64,000 nucleotides of DNA, taken from positions 372,001 through 436,000 of the forward strand of contig NZ_VOQF01000005.1 of the NCBI RefSeq assembly GCF_007994985.1, in the 5' to 3' direction. Below, piece by piece: positions 26,320-35,502 of the stretch; positions within the stretch are counted from its first letter, which is position 1; each line of letters begins with the position of its first letter. Below the pieces are notes generated by a model that saw nothing but the letters and a program-made list of their open reading frames with translations, was not told the DNA's origin and searched no databases. The DNA is from Metabacillus litoralis. Its GTDB lineage: Bacteria > Bacillota > Bacilli > Bacillales > Bacillaceae. A program made the translations under genes and the position numbers.

Positions 26320-26754
26320 ATTTGATACCCCTTTTTCCCCACGTTTTTATAAAGTATGAGAGTAGTTATAGCATTAATTAAGTCTTAAGTGGTATGGTTA
26401 AGGTCGAGAATCAATTACACCTTAGGACTAACTGCAAACTTATAATAATTTAATTATAACGAAAATTTGTGGACATGTATCTTATAATTTAGTCATTTAT
26501 TTATGAAATATGAAAAAAGAAAGTGGACTAGATAATAAAAAAATATAATCCTCTCTTATACAAAATACCATAAAAAAGTATATCGAATTTCATATAAAAT
26601 CACAACATATTCTTAATAAAACGTTTTCTTTTATAGTAAAATTTCACTTATCTTAAATTAGTAGAACACATTTTACTTCTTATGTAGAACATATAGTTAT
26701 GCTCTTATTATTATTAAGCTGAAAATAGTTAAGTATGATAGGCAATAATAAAGT
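26320..26754. other. A+T-rich gene-free region upstream of yutJ and yuzB
   Basis: More than 430 bases between divergent genes. The sequence is very A+T-rich, with several TATAAT-like strings, and I found no RNA motif, repeat or coding frame. The yutJ promoter must lie near 26330-26420 but is not clear. Confidence 0.5.
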
Positions 26755-26783
26755 TTGACGTAATTGCTGATACCTATTAGGAT
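26755..26783 (+). promoter_or_regulatory. Probable SigA promoter of yuzB
   Basis: TTGACG (26755-26760), a 17-base spacer and TAGGAT (26778-26783) lie 27 bases before the yuzB start, leaving a short leader with AGAGAGGTG. Confidence 0.6.
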
Positions 26784-26809
26784 AGAAATTAAATAGAGAG
26801 GTGTGAAGA

Positions 26810-27046
26810 ATGAAGCCGATAATTGAATTTTGTATTAGTAATTTGGCAAATGGATCTCAAGCTGCTTTAGAAATACTTGAGAAAGACCCAAATTTAGATA
26901 TTATTGAATATGGTTGTCTTAGTTATTGTGGCAAATGCTACAGTTCATTATATGCGTTAGTAAATGGTGAAATTGTTACAGGAGAAAATCCAGAGGGTTT
27001 GGTCGAAAATATCTATACGTATTTAGAAGAAAACCCAATGTTTTAA
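26810..27046 (+). CDS. yuzB: YuzB family protein (DUF1450)
   Basis: The 78-aa protein matches YuzB/DUF1450, with [20 protein letters not shown] at the N-terminus and [22 protein letters not shown], which contains C-x3-C-x2-C, at residues 42-64. The Cys pattern suggests a metal or redox role, unproven. It has an SD GAGAGGTG and its own promoter and terminator. Confidence 0.9.
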   Translation: MKPIIEFCISNLANGSQAALEILEKDPNLDIIEYGCLSYCGKCYSSLYALVNGEIVTGENPEGLVENIYTYLEENPMF

Positions 27047-27054
27047 ATTCCTAT

Positions 27055-27107
27055 AAAAAAAGCTGATACAGAAGTGATGATAAGATACTTCTGTATCAGC
27101 TTTTTAT
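27055..27107. terminator. Terminator between yuzB and the DUF2225 gene
   Basis: AAAAAAGCTGATACAGAAGT pairs with ACTTCTGTATCAGCTTTTT (loop about 10 bases). It can serve both convergent genes. Confidence 0.92.
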
Positions 27108-27118
27108 ATTTGCCCCTT

Positions 27119-27811
27119 TTAGCCTGACTTTTGCTCGCGCATTTCTGACCAACGATCTTTTGCCATTTGGACAATTCCTTTTTCGACTGTATCTTTTTGT
27201 TTTTCAATAACTCTTGAGAAATATCTTGTTGCTTGTACGTGATTGTCGACACGACGGCTAAGCTCTCCGATAATATATAGTAGCTTAACCTCTGATAAAT
27301 GAGTTTCAGAATAGTCACTATTCATATAAGATTTAAGATACTCTTCTAATGCAAGACGAATAAAACGTTGTTCTTCTGCTATGTTTATTTCTTCTGTTCG
27401 GTATAACCATGATAAGCGTAAATAAAGTCCAGCTAACGCAATATTCTTTTCTTTTTTTATAGTGGCGCAGTAAATGGCTAATTTATATGAGTTAATTGCA
27501 GTTTCTAAAGATCGCTCATCACAATAGAACTTGTTGTTCCAGTTTGTAGAAATTTTCTCTTGGATAGCTTCCATAGTCATAGGTGGAAAGTAATTACTAG
27601 ATTCTTCTGTGGAAGAAAATCCACATGATGGACAAACATGGACATAATATAAAAGTGGATTTATCTTTGTAGTAACATAAAAAGAACAAAAGTCTGTATC
27701 ATGATTATGAGCACGAATGTACCTAGAAAGTACCTTCTTAGTAGTGTATGAAGTTTTACAACTATAGCAATCGACTTTCCTGTCATATAAATAGTCAAGG
27801 TTCTTTTCCAT
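27119..27811 (-). CDS. DUF2225 family protein
   Basis: The 230-aa protein matches DUF2225. Two CxxC knuckles (CYSC at residues 15-18 and CPSC near 60) look like a zinc ribbon, followed by an all-helical TPR-like region (AINSYKLAIYCATI, AGLYLRLSWLYRTEE, ATRYFSRVIEKQ). The family is common in Firmicutes and has no known function. The ATG at 27811 has AAGGAAGTGATCCG upstream. Confidence 0.88.
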   Translation of the reverse strand: MEKNLDYLYDRKVDCYSCKTSYTTKKVLSRYIRAHNHDTDFCSFYVTTKINPLLYYVHVCPSCGFSSTEESSNYFPPMTMEAIQEKISTNWNNKFYCDERSLETAINSYKLAIYCATIKKEKNIALAGLYLRLSWLYRTEEINIAEEQRFIRLALEEYLKSYMNSDYSETHLSEVKLLYIIGELSRRVDNHVQATRYFSRVIEKQKDTVEKGIVQMAKDRWSEMREQKSG

Positions 27812-27933
27812 ATCGGATCACTTCCTTATACCTATAAAAGTTATAATCAATTATACCTATATGAAAAGTATACCAAATAAATGAGTAAAAGGAACTGTTT
27901 TTCAGGAAGAAAATTGGTCTGGGATCAAAAAAT

Positions 27934-27964
27934 AAAAGCTCTCTGTTATAAACAGTGAGCTTTT
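27934..27964. other. Inverted repeat between the DUF2225 gene and dapF
   Basis: AAAAGCTCTCTGTT and AACAGTGAGCTTTT form a stem with one mismatch around ATA, in the divergent region. It has a terminator look but no gene reads into it from the left. It may be a leader hairpin of dapF or a leftover element. Confidence 0.5.
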
Positions 27965-28049
27965 ACTTATATAAAACGGGGGATATTTATATTGTGTTCA
28001 TATTTCCAACATTTTATACTAATAAAAACGATGAAATTTGGAGGCAGCA

Positions 28050-28904
28050 ATGAAATCATTTAAATTCACTAAAATGCACGGATTAGGTAATAATTATATA
28101 TATGTTAATACTTTTGAGGAAAATCTAGACGAAGAAAAATTACCGGATATTGCTGTACAAGTTTCAAATATTAATACAGGTATTGGATCTGATGGATTGA
28201 TCTTAATATGTCCTTCTGATAAAGCTGATGTTAAAATGAGAATTTTCAATAATGATGGATCAGAAGGTAAGAACTGTGGAAATGGATTACGCTGTGTAGC
28301 TAAGTATGCCTATGAACATAAGTTAGTGACAGAAACAACATTTAAAATCGAAACTCTGTCAGGATTAGTTGAAGCTAGCTTGGAGATTGAAAACGAAGTG
28401 GTTAAACTAATTACAGTCGATATGGGTGAACCTAGACTGTTAAAATCACAAATTCCAATGCTGGGTCAAGCTAGTGACAAGGCAATTGATGAGGAAATGG
28501 TTTTTAGCGGACATACATTAAGAGGTACAACAGTATCTATGGGTAACCCGCATATTATTTTTTATGTAGACGATATTACACAAGCTCCTGTAACAACTTT
28601 AGGCCCAATTATTGAAAAAGATAGCTGTTTCCCTGAAGGAGTTAACGTTGAGTTCGTTGAGGTTGTTTCAAAGAACGAATTACACTTTAGGGTTTGGGAA
28701 AGAGGCTCAGGTGTCACTCAAGCTTGTGGAACAGGCGCATGTGCAGCAGTTGTATCATCAGTATTAAATCATCACACTGTACAAGGAGAACTAACAACAG
28801 TTCATTTAGCTGGTGGTGATCTTCATATTAATTGGACATCTGAAGGAAATGTACTTATGACAGGTCCAGCAGAAGTAATATGTACAGGAACGTTTTATCT
28901 TTAA
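28050..28904 (+). CDS. dapF: Diaminopimelate epimerase
   Basis: The 284-aa enzyme interconverts LL- and meso-diaminopimelate for peptidoglycan and lysine synthesis. Both catalytic cysteines are visible: C76 in [16 protein letters not shown] and the second in [14 protein letters not shown] near 222. ATG 28050 gives [15 protein letters not shown], as in B. subtilis, and follows TTGGAGG. An upstream in-frame TTG is part of that SD. No L box precedes it. Confidence 0.95.
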   Translation: MKSFKFTKMHGLGNNYIYVNTFEENLDEEKLPDIAVQVSNINTGIGSDGLILICPSDKADVKMRIFNNDGSEGKNCGNGLRCVAKYAYEHKLVTETTFKIETLSGLVEASLEIENEVVKLITVDMGEPRLLKSQIPMLGQASDKAIDEEMVFSGHTLRGTTVSMGNPHIIFYVDDITQAPVTTLGPIIEKDSCFPEGVNVEFVEVVSKNELHFRVWERGSGVTQACGTGACAAVVSSVLNHHTVQGELTTVHLAGGDLHINWTSEGNVLMTGPAEVICTGTFYL

Positions 28905-29002
28905 AAGTCTAGTGGCTTGGTCGGTTCAATTATTTGAGTGATTGCATACCTTAGATTATAATAAATAGATAATCCTTTCACAAAAAGCAAGGAGGTATAA
29001 AT

Positions 29003-29365
29003 ATGACTGAGATTGTTAGTATATCTGAAGCAGCAGCTTTTCAAATAAAAGATATGATGAAAGAAAGTGAAGAAGAACAGGCTTATCTTCGCGTTGGAGT
29101 AAAAGGGGGAGGCTGTAGCGGTCTTTCTTATGGAATGGGCTTTGAACATGAAATAACGGATGAAGATGAAATTTTAAAGCAGCATGGTTTAACAATTCTT
29201 ATAAAAAAAGAGGATGCACCTATTCTTAATGGCACACAAATTGATTATAAACAATCCATGATGGGTGGAGGATTTACAATCGAAAATCCTAATGCGATCG
29301 CAAATTGTGGTTGTGGATCTTCATTTAGAACAGCAGTTAATACTGGGACTCCAGAAGAATGTTAA
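29003..29365 (+). CDS. yutM: A-type Fe-S cluster carrier YutM (HesB/IscA family)
   Basis: The 120-aa protein has the three conserved A-type cysteines C38 (GGGCSGLSYG), C102 and C104 (NCGCGSSF). It delivers Fe-S clusters to target proteins. AAGGAGG precedes ATG 29003. The terminator follows directly, so it is a single-gene unit or the end of a dapF transcript. Confidence 0.93.
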   Translation: MTEIVSISEAAAFQIKDMMKESEEEQAYLRVGVKGGGCSGLSYGMGFEHEITDEDEILKQHGLTILIKKEDAPILNGTQIDYKQSMMGGGFTIENPNAIANCGCGSSFRTAVNTGTPEEC

Positions 29366-29367
29366 TA

Positions 29368-29402
29368 TAAAAACGACTGACAATTTTGTCAGTCGTTTTT
29401 TA
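29368..29402 (+). terminator. Terminator of yutM
   Basis: AAAACGACTGACA pairs with TGTCAGTCGTTTT around ATTT and is followed by TT. Its core matches the sufB and thrB terminators. Confidence 0.92.
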
Positions 29403-29420
29403 GTAAGCTCGTATTTTAAT

Positions 29421-30413
29421 CTAGTTAAATAAACTTGTGCTGTGTAGTGGTTGAACTTTAGCTTTAGGATCCATATAAGCTTTGGCGTTATTAACAGCTG
29501 TTGGAGCTTCTCCAAAGCCACTCGCAATTAGCTTAACTTTTCCATCATATGTACAGATATCTCCTGCTGCATAGATGCCTTCGATATTTGTTTCCATTTT
29601 AGAATTAACAACAATTGAATTTTTCTCAATTTCTAATTCCCAATTTTTAATGGGTCCTAAAGACGAAACAAAGCCGTAATTGATGATGAGATCATCGATA
29701 TCTAAAACTTCCTTACGATCTCCTTTAACTTCTTCTAAAACGAGCTGCTTAATAGATTCTTCCCCAATTAACTCTGTTGGAACAAAAGGTGTGACAACAT
29801 TAACTTTGGAGTTCATTAATAATTCAACACTATGTTCATGTGCTCTAAATTTATCTCTCCGATGAATAAGAGCAACACTTTCTGCAATTGGTTCAAGCAT
29901 TAATGCCCAATCTACTGCAGAATCTCCTCCACCGCAAAGAGCAACACGTTTTCCGGCAAACTTATTTAAATCATCTACAAAATAATGTAGATTTGCACCT
30001 TCATATTTAGTCGCATCCTCAATTTCCAGCTTTCGAGGTTTAAATGCACCATTTCCAGCTGTAATGATTATTGTTTTTGTATAATGAATTTCACTATTAG
30101 TTGTTAATTTAAAGACACCATCAGCTTGTTTTTCAACTTCTTCAACTGCTTGTTCTAGAGAAATAGTTGGCGAGAATTGATCCATCTGTTCCTTTAAATT
30201 ATCCACAAGCTCCTGTGCCCTTACTTTAGGAAACCCAGCTACATCATAAATATACTTTTCTGGATATAGAGCAGAAAGCTGACCGCCCAGCTGTGGAAGA
30301 CTTTCGATGATCTTAACACTTGCCTGCCTCATCCCACCATAAAAAGCAGTAAATAGTCCAACAGGTCCTCCACCAATAATGGTGATATCATAAACTTTAG
30401 TATCTTCTTTCAT
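29421..30413 (-). CDS. yumC: Ferredoxin/flavodoxin-NADP+ reductase, thioredoxin-reductase type
   Basis: The 330-aa flavoprotein matches YumC. It has the FAD site [19 protein letters not shown] at the N-terminus, [26 protein letters not shown], the NADP site [17 protein letters not shown] near 155, and the terminal FAD motif [32 protein letters not shown]. It lacks the CxxC of thioredoxin reductase, as expected for FNR type 2. ATG 30413 follows AAAGGAGGATC; the longer frame upstream lacks an SD. Confidence 0.92.
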   Translation of the reverse strand: MKEDTKVYDITIIGGGPVGLFTAFYGGMRQASVKIIESLPQLGGQLSALYPEKYIYDVAGFPKVRAQELVDNLKEQMDQFSPTISLEQAVEEVEKQADGVFKLTTNSEIHYTKTIIITAGNGAFKPRKLEIEDATKYEGANLHYFVDDLNKFAGKRVALCGGGDSAVDWALMLEPIAESVALIHRRDKFRAHEHSVELLMNSKVNVVTPFVPTELIGEESIKQLVLEEVKGDRKEVLDIDDLIINYGFVSSLGPIKNWELEIEKNSIVVNSKMETNIEGIYAAGDICTYDGKVKLIASGFGEAPTAVNNAKAYMDPKAKVQPLHSTSLFN

Positions 30414-30770
30414 ATGAGATCCTCCTTTTATCGTACGAATGCTTATTAGGGAAATCTTATCATAATACATCGTTACATTACATTTAGTGTGTTCAGAAAT
30501 CTTAAATGTTTCTAGTTTTAAGTGTAAATTTTCATTGAGGATTTTTTGTGAAATCCTTACATTTTGTAGATGTAGTTATAAATTGTAAGTGTTTTATGGC
30601 TTTTTAGCAATAAAAGTGGTAGGTATTATACTTCTTTTTCATGAAAAAACAAACCATGTTGTTAGAAAAAATTACTTGAAAAATGTTCATTATATATATA
30701 TGATTGGATATAGGTGCAATTATATATATTTATACGTTTTAATGAAACATTTATATTCGTATGCATAGGT

Positions 30771-30788
30771 AAGTGAATGATTTCACAA
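30771..30788 (-). promoter_or_regulatory. Rex-like operator upstream of yumB
   Basis: Read on the minus strand this is TTGTGAAATCATTCACTT, close to the Rex consensus TTGTGAAnnnnTTCACAA (first half perfect, five of seven in the second). A weaker half-site, TTGTGAAATCCTTACA, lies at about 30547-30562. Rex represses genes when NADH is low relative to NAD+, which suits an NADH dehydrogenase gene. The rest of 30414-30895 is A+T-rich without other motifs. Confidence 0.55.
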
Positions 30789-30895
30789 AGTTTTATTTCT
30801 TTAAATCAAAATAAAAAGTTGTATTTCAGTGGATTATAGATAATAGACATAATTCGAGCATTACAACAACTTTAGAGTAAAGGTGGATGTATCCG

Positions 30896-32110
30896 TTGAG
30901 AAAGCCAAGAATTGTCGTTTTAGGTGCAGGTTATGGTGGATTAATTACAGTTACACGATTACAAAAGCAAGTCGGTGTTGACGAAGCAGAAATTACATTA
31001 ATAAATAAAAATGACTATCATTATGAAACTACATGGTTACATGAAGCTTCAGCAGGAACTTTACATCATGATAAAGCTCGTTATCAAATTAAGGATATTA
31101 TTGATAATAGTCGTGTGAATTTTGTTCAAGACACTGTTGTTTCTATTGATAAAGAAGCAAAAAAAGTTGTCATGACAAATGGCGAAGTAGAATATGACTA
31201 TCTAGTTATTTCTTTAGGTGCTCATCCAGAAACATTTGGTATCCAAGGCTTAAAAGAGTTTGCTTTCGGAATTACAAGCATTGATTCTGCTCGCCAACTA
31301 CGTGAGCATATTGAATACCAATTCGCTACATATAACATGGAAGCGGAGAAGAAAGATGAGCGTCTAACAATTGTTGTTGGAGGCGCTGGCTTCACTGGAA
31401 TTGAATTCCTTGGAGAATTAGGAAACAGAATTCCAGAGCTTTGTAAAGAGTATGATGTAGATTTTAATAAAGTTCGTATTATCTGTGTGGAAGCAGCACC
31501 AACAGCCTTACCAGGCTTTGATCCTGAATTAGTTGACTACGCAGTTAACCATTTACAGAAAAAAGGCGTAGAATTCATGATTGGTACAGCAATTAAGGAA
31601 TGTATTGAAGAAGGTATCATCGTTGCTAAAGGTGAAGAGCTTGAGACAATTAAAGCTGGTACTGTTGTATGGGCAGCAGGTGTACGTGGTAATAGCGTTG
31701 TTGAAGAAGCGGGCTTTGAAAACATGCGTGGTCGTGTAAAAGTTGATGGTTTCTTACGTGCTCCAGGTCATGATGATGTATTTATCATTGGTGATTGTGC
31801 ATTAATCATTAACGAAGAAATTAACCGTCCATATCCTCCGACAGCTCAAATTGCTATGCAACAAGGTGAGGTATGTGCGAAAAACTTATCTGTAGCAATT
31901 CGTGAGCGCGGTGAAATGGCTACATTTACTCCGGATATTAAAGGATCTGTTGCATCATTAGGAGAACATGATGCAGTTGGTGTTGTATTTGGTAAAAAGT
32001 TAGTTGGTACAAAAGCTTCATTTATGAAAAAGATGATCGATAACCGTGCATTATTCATGGTTGGCGGACCATCATTAGTAGTGAAAAAAGGGAAATTTAA
32101 TATTTTGTAA
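30896..32110 (+). CDS. yumB: Type II NADH dehydrogenase YumB
   Basis: The 404-aa flavoprotein has [17 protein letters not shown] at residues 6-22 (FAD), [19 protein letters not shown] near 160 (NADH), [10 protein letters not shown] near 265, and [15 protein letters not shown] with [12 protein letters not shown] near 300, all typical of NDH-2 and very similar to YumB. It would oxidise NADH and pass electrons to menaquinone. TTG 30896 is chosen because AAAGGTGG abuts the in-frame ATG at 30887. Confidence 0.92.
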   Translation: MRKPRIVVLGAGYGGLITVTRLQKQVGVDEAEITLINKNDYHYETTWLHEASAGTLHHDKARYQIKDIIDNSRVNFVQDTVVSIDKEAKKVVMTNGEVEYDYLVISLGAHPETFGIQGLKEFAFGITSIDSARQLREHIEYQFATYNMEAEKKDERLTIVVGGAGFTGIEFLGELGNRIPELCKEYDVDFNKVRIICVEAAPTALPGFDPELVDYAVNHLQKKGVEFMIGTAIKECIEEGIIVAKGEELETIKAGTVVWAAGVRGNSVVEEAGFENMRGRVKVDGFLRAPGHDDVFIIGDCALIINEEINRPYPPTAQIAMQQGEVCAKNLSVAIRERGEMATFTPDIKGSVASLGEHDAVGVVFGKKLVGTKASFMKKMIDNRALFMVGGPSLVVKKGKFNIL

Positions 32111-32126
32111 AATTATAGAAAACACT

Positions 32127-32158
32127 AAAGGACAAGGGCTCATGCTCTTGTCCTTTTC
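32127..32158 (+). terminator. Terminator of yumB
   Basis: AAAGGACAAG pairs with CTTGTCCTTT around a GGCTCATGCT loop and runs into TTCT. Confidence 0.85.
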
Positions 32159-32374
32159 TACAATAAGTAAATACCCACTATAATATCGCTCTTAGGGCTT
32201 CTATTCTACTTTAGAAATTATATTTTCTAAATAGTAAGAAAATTAAAGAGAAATAAAGCATGATCAGTATGTATTCGCTTACATAAACAATTTTGTCAGA
32301 ATATCTCCCTTTATAATTGTCAGAATAATTGGTATATTATCTAAAACAATTCATTTTCCAAAGGGGAGACGTTT

Positions 32375-32497
32375 ATGAATACAACAGAGGTAATAACAAA
32401 GGAATGTCCCTATTGTTCTGGTAAAGGGTATTTTCAGCTAATGCTCGGTGGATCTGAAACATGTGGAAGTTGTGAAGGTTCAGGTAAGAAGTCATAA
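32375..32497 (+). CDS. yuiA: Small zinc-finger protein YuiA
   Basis: The 40-aa protein has two knuckles, CPYC (residues 11-14) and CGSC (30-33), each followed by G-x-G, like a single DnaJ-type zinc module (CPYCSGKGYFQL, GSETCGSCEGSGK). It matches B. subtilis YuiA, of unknown function, in length and position before yuiB. SD AAAGGGGAG lies about 7 bases before ATG 32375. Confidence 0.88.
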   Translation: MNTTEVITKECPYCSGKGYFQLMLGGSETCGSCEGSGKKS

Positions 32498-32572
32498 AAC
32501 GTTCACTGACTTTCAATTGACTGTCCTTCAATCGTCCTTTACACTAATAATGGTGTAATGGAGGTGATAGCG

Positions 32573-32893
32573 ATGTTAAGCTTACCTGTTTTATTAATAT
32601 CTATGCTTTTATTTTTAGTTTTATTTTTTGGAATCGGTTTTTTATTAAATATGCTTTTACGTATGTCATGGATAATGGCAATTATATATCCTTTAGTTTG
32701 TATTTTTATTATAGATGATGTGAGATTTATACAATATTTCCAAAATCCTGGTGAGTCTTTTGCTGAATTAGGTAATAAAATAACCTCACTTGCTCTTGCT
32801 GACTTATTAATCTTATCTTTTGGCTTAATAGGTGCGATTCTTGCTGGAGTTACAATTAAAATGCTGCGTAAAAGAGGCTATCAAATGTTTTAA
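32573..32893 (+). CDS. yuiB: Membrane protein YuiB
   Basis: The 106-aa protein has three hydrophobic segments (about 4-28, 31-52 and 75-97) with IDDVRFIQYFQNPGESFAELGNKI between them. Position after yuiA and before yuiC and the length match YuiB. ATG 32573 follows GAGGTGAT; an in-frame upstream ATG lies within the SD region. Function unknown. An imperfect hairpin without a strong T-tract follows at about 32910-32937. Confidence 0.85.
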   Translation: MLSLPVLLISMLLFLVLFFGIGFLLNMLLRMSWIMAIIYPLVCIFIIDDVRFIQYFQNPGESFAELGNKITSLALADLLILSFGLIGAILAGVTIKMLRKRGYQMF

Positions 32894-33099
32894 ACATATA
32901 CTTAATACAAGCTTCGCATCAAAATTTGATGTGAGGCTATTTGCGTTATATATGAATATCATTGGCGCCAGACCCCTTTATTAACAAGGATTTGAAAAGG
33001 TGCAAAATGTTGTAAAATTACTCCTGCTAAACTCTCAATATATATTTTTTTTTCATTATTTATGAATACTTTCTTGCAAATTAGGGAACGAATAAATTT

Positions 33100-33849
33100 G
33101 TGAGAGGAGTGGAAAGTAAATATATGATAAGTATAAAGAGAGTAAGTAAAAGAATTATTATGACCTTATTATTTTTAGGTGCATTAACGACAACATTTGA
33201 AGCTATATCAGGTGTTAAAGCAAAGGACATTGCAAACTGGTATGGATATGATCAGGTAAACTCAGGATATAATAATAGTGTTAATAAGTCAGAAGAGAAA
33301 GATACATTTAAGTTTTTGGGACTTTCTTTCAAATCGTTAAGAAGTGAACCTACTGTTACTAAAGAAATTTCTTCAAGTGTAGAAGCGGTGAATAGTGATG
33401 TTTCATTGGAGGATGCTTTTGACTGGTCGAAGTTTCCAACAAAAAAAGTTGTCGCAACTGGATATACAGCAGGTGTAGAATCAACAGGTAAAAACCCTGA
33501 TCATCCTAGTTATGGAATTACATATTCAGGAGTAAAGGTAAAGCGTGATTTATACTCTACTGTTGCTGCAGATCTAGATGTGTTCCCATTAGGGACAATC
33601 TTATTTATTCCAGGTTATGGATATGGTGTTGTAGCAGATAAAGGTGGGGCAATAAAAGGGAATAAATTAGATCTCTTTTATGAAACAGTATCTGAGGTTT
33701 ACAATGATTGGGGCAAGAAGCATTTAGATGTATATGTTGTCGAGATGGGTGACGGCACAATAACAGAACAAGAATTAGAAAAGCTAAACAATGATGAGTC
33801 CATGCAGGTATTTAGACAAAAATATATAAAAGATAAAACAAAAAGCTAA
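33100..33849 (+). CDS. yuiC: 3D-domain protein YuiC (peptidoglycan lytic transglycosylase-like)
   Basis: The protein (249 aa from GTG 33100, or 241 from ATG 33124) has a signal anchor followed by a 3D domain at the C-terminus. The domain reads from VVATGYTAG to [23 protein letters not shown], with the conserved Asp residues in [16 protein letters not shown]. In B. subtilis, YuiC (Sps-type) can cleave peptidoglycan glycans. Which start is used is unclear: AGAGGAG at 33103-33109 lies 14 bases before ATG 33124. Confidence 0.87.
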   Translation: MRGVESKYMISIKRVSKRIIMTLLFLGALTTTFEAISGVKAKDIANWYGYDQVNSGYNNSVNKSEEKDTFKFLGLSFKSLRSEPTVTKEISSSVEAVNSDVSLEDAFDWSKFPTKKVVATGYTAGVESTGKNPDHPSYGITYSGVKVKRDLYSTVAADLDVFPLGTILFIPGYGYGVVADKGGAIKGNKLDLFYETVSEVYNDWGKKHLDVYVVEMGDGTITEQELEKLNNDESMQVFRQKYIKDKTKS

Positions 33850-33872
33850 TGGATTCTTCCATTAGCTTTTTC
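33838..33872. terminator. Bidirectional terminator, overlapping the yuiC stop
   Basis: AAAAAGCTAATGGA pairs with TCCATTAGCTTTTT around TTCT. It lies between convergent yuiC and the BtuF-like gene. Confidence 0.92.
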
Positions 33873-33885
33873 AAATTCATACTAT

Positions 33886-34692
33886 TTAAAGCAAGAGCTC
33901 ATTTTCCTTTGGCTGTGGATATAAAGTAGGATGTAATATAAAAGCAAGCTTTTGAAGTCCATATAGTAGTCTTGGAGAGGGACGACAAAATAATGACTCT
34001 TCTAATAGATGAAGATGCCCATTTTGAACAGCTTTTAGATCTTGAGCATTCGCTCTTTTTAACACATGTGAAGTTTTCATCCTAGACTGTTTAACACCTA
34101 CCCATGATAAACAGATATGATCAGGATCACGGTTAAAAACATCCTCCCAATTTGTTTGAACACTTGCTAATTCTACATCATCAAAAATATTTTTTGCACC
34201 AGCTAATTCACTAAGCTCTGAAAGCCAATTTATTTTACCTGGAGTGAAAATAGGATTTGGCCACCATTCGAAGTAAACTGATGGATGTTGGTCTATAGTC
34301 TCAGAAATGGCACGGTATGTATTCAGAGTATTGTTATATTTTTTTAAAACTTCTCTTGTTTCGGCTTCTTTACCAGTTGCTTTTCCTAATACTTCAAGAT
34401 CACTTGCAATATCGCTGAATGATTGAGGATTAAACACGATATGAGGTATGTTACGAGCTTCTAACTCTTTCACATTTTTCTCCATACCTGGTACGCTTAG
34501 AGAAGCTAACACTAAATCTGGCTTATAGGATTCAAGAAGATCCATATCAATGGATAGATCAGGACCTAGCCTAGGAAGGTGGTTTAATTCTAATGGCCAA
34601 TCAGAAAAGTCATCTAGTGCAACAAGATCGTTCTTTAACCCTAAATAAACTGCAAGCTCTGTATTACTTGGACAAATAGAAATTAGTTTCAC
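33886..34692 (-). CDS. BtuF-like cobalamin-binding protein without signal peptide
   Basis: The 268-aa protein has the type III periplasmic-binding fold: LISICPSNTELAVYLGLKNDLVAL at the N-terminus, LPRLGPDLSIDMDLLESYKPDLVLASL near 38-65, and FRRPSPRLLYGL-like end (FCRPSPRLLYG). It lacks a signal peptide or lipobox, and no ABC permease is adjacent. It therefore cannot be a standard uptake component and may bind a corrinoid or act otherwise in the cytoplasm. It is transcribed with yuiD upstream (13-base gap). Confidence 0.82.
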   Translation of the reverse strand: MKLISICPSNTELAVYLGLKNDLVALDDFSDWPLELNHLPRLGPDLSIDMDLLESYKPDLVLASLSVPGMEKNVKELEARNIPHIVFNPQSFSDIASDLEVLGKATGKEAETREVLKKYNNTLNTYRAISETIDQHPSVYFEWWPNPIFTPGKINWLSELSELAGAKNIFDDVELASVQTNWEDVFNRDPDHICLSWVGVKQSRMKTSHVLKRANAQDLKAVQNGHLHLLEESLFCRPSPRLLYGLQKLAFILHPTLYPQPKENELLL

Positions 34693-34705
34693 ATAATCCC
34701 TCCTC

Positions 34706-35185
34706 TTAAAGTGTAAATAAAAAATGTAATAATAGAGCTAAGCATATCCCAGTTAATCCGCCAAAAAATACTTCAATTGGCTGATGACCTAAGAGCTCTT
34801 TCAACTTCTTTTGTTTATCTTTCATTTCTTTATTTGGCCAAACTTTCGCTTCTTCAACAAAAGTATTGAAATCAAGCACCAATTGATTTAGTACTGTTGC
34901 TTGCTCGCCAGCATGCCTTCTTACTCCTGTAGCATCAAACATTGTAATAATGGCAAAAACGGCTGATATCGCAAAAATTGAAGAATCTAAACCATGATCT
35001 AGTGCAACCCCAGTAGCAAGAGCTGTAACCGCTGCTGAATGGGAGCTAGGCATTCCTCCTGTACTTGTTACAAGAGACCAATCCCACTTTCTTGTTGCAA
35101 TAAATAAAATAGGTACCTTAACAAACTGTGCAAAGAAAATAGCTGCTAATGCTGCAATTAAAGGGAAATTTAGAAATAGTTCCAA
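34706..35185 (-). CDS. yuiD: Divergent PAP2 family membrane protein YuiD
   Basis: The 159-aa protein matches YuiD (DUF212, divergent PAP2). It shows STGGMPSSHSAAVTALATG near residues 40-58 and MFDATGVRRHAGEQATVLNQL near 80-100, the PAP2-like phosphatase signatures, and several membrane helices. The expected role is a lipid or polyprenyl phosphate phosphatase, not proven. TTG 35185 gives MELFLNFPLI with AAAGGAGC 7 bases upstream. Confidence 0.85.
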   Translation of the reverse strand: MELFLNFPLIAALAAIFFAQFVKVPILFIATRKWDWSLVTSTGGMPSSHSAAVTALATGVALDHGLDSSIFAISAVFAIITMFDATGVRRHAGEQATVLNQLVLDFNTFVEEAKVWPNKEMKDKQKKLKELLGHQPIEVFFGGLTGICLALLLHFLFTL

Positions 35186-35502
35186 AATGAGTGCTCCTTT
35201 CAAATGTAAAACATTATTAAAGTGCTTACAATGTTAATTAAACTTTCTATTTGTTACAATCAAATAGAAAAAAAAGCTAGGGAACAAAGATAATTTTGTA
35301 TGTAGTTTTAAATTAGTTAAAACAATAAAAAATGATTTTTCTCATTATAGCATATCTTCTAATCCCACCCTTAAACAATGAGAATTTAGTATTATGCATG
35401 TTTTTATTGATTATAACTACATATACTTACTACGTTCTCTAAAGTTTGATTACAATGTTAAAATAAATACCCAGTTTTTCAAATCCCATGGAGGTGTTTT
35501 TG
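35186..35502. other. Divergent intergenic region yuiD-pepA
   Basis: About 317 A+T-rich bases. I see the two SDs but no convincing promoter pair, repeat or structured RNA. Confidence 0.5.

Noticed and set aside
26630-26646. cre-like AAAACGTTTTCTTT upstream of yuzB
   Set aside because: It lacks the leading TG and final CA of the cre consensus and is far from any promoter.
30547-30562. Second Rex site TTGTGAAATCCTTACA as an independent operator
   Set aside because: Only one half matches well and it is over 300 bases from the yumB start; mentioned only as a weaker relative of the site at 30771.
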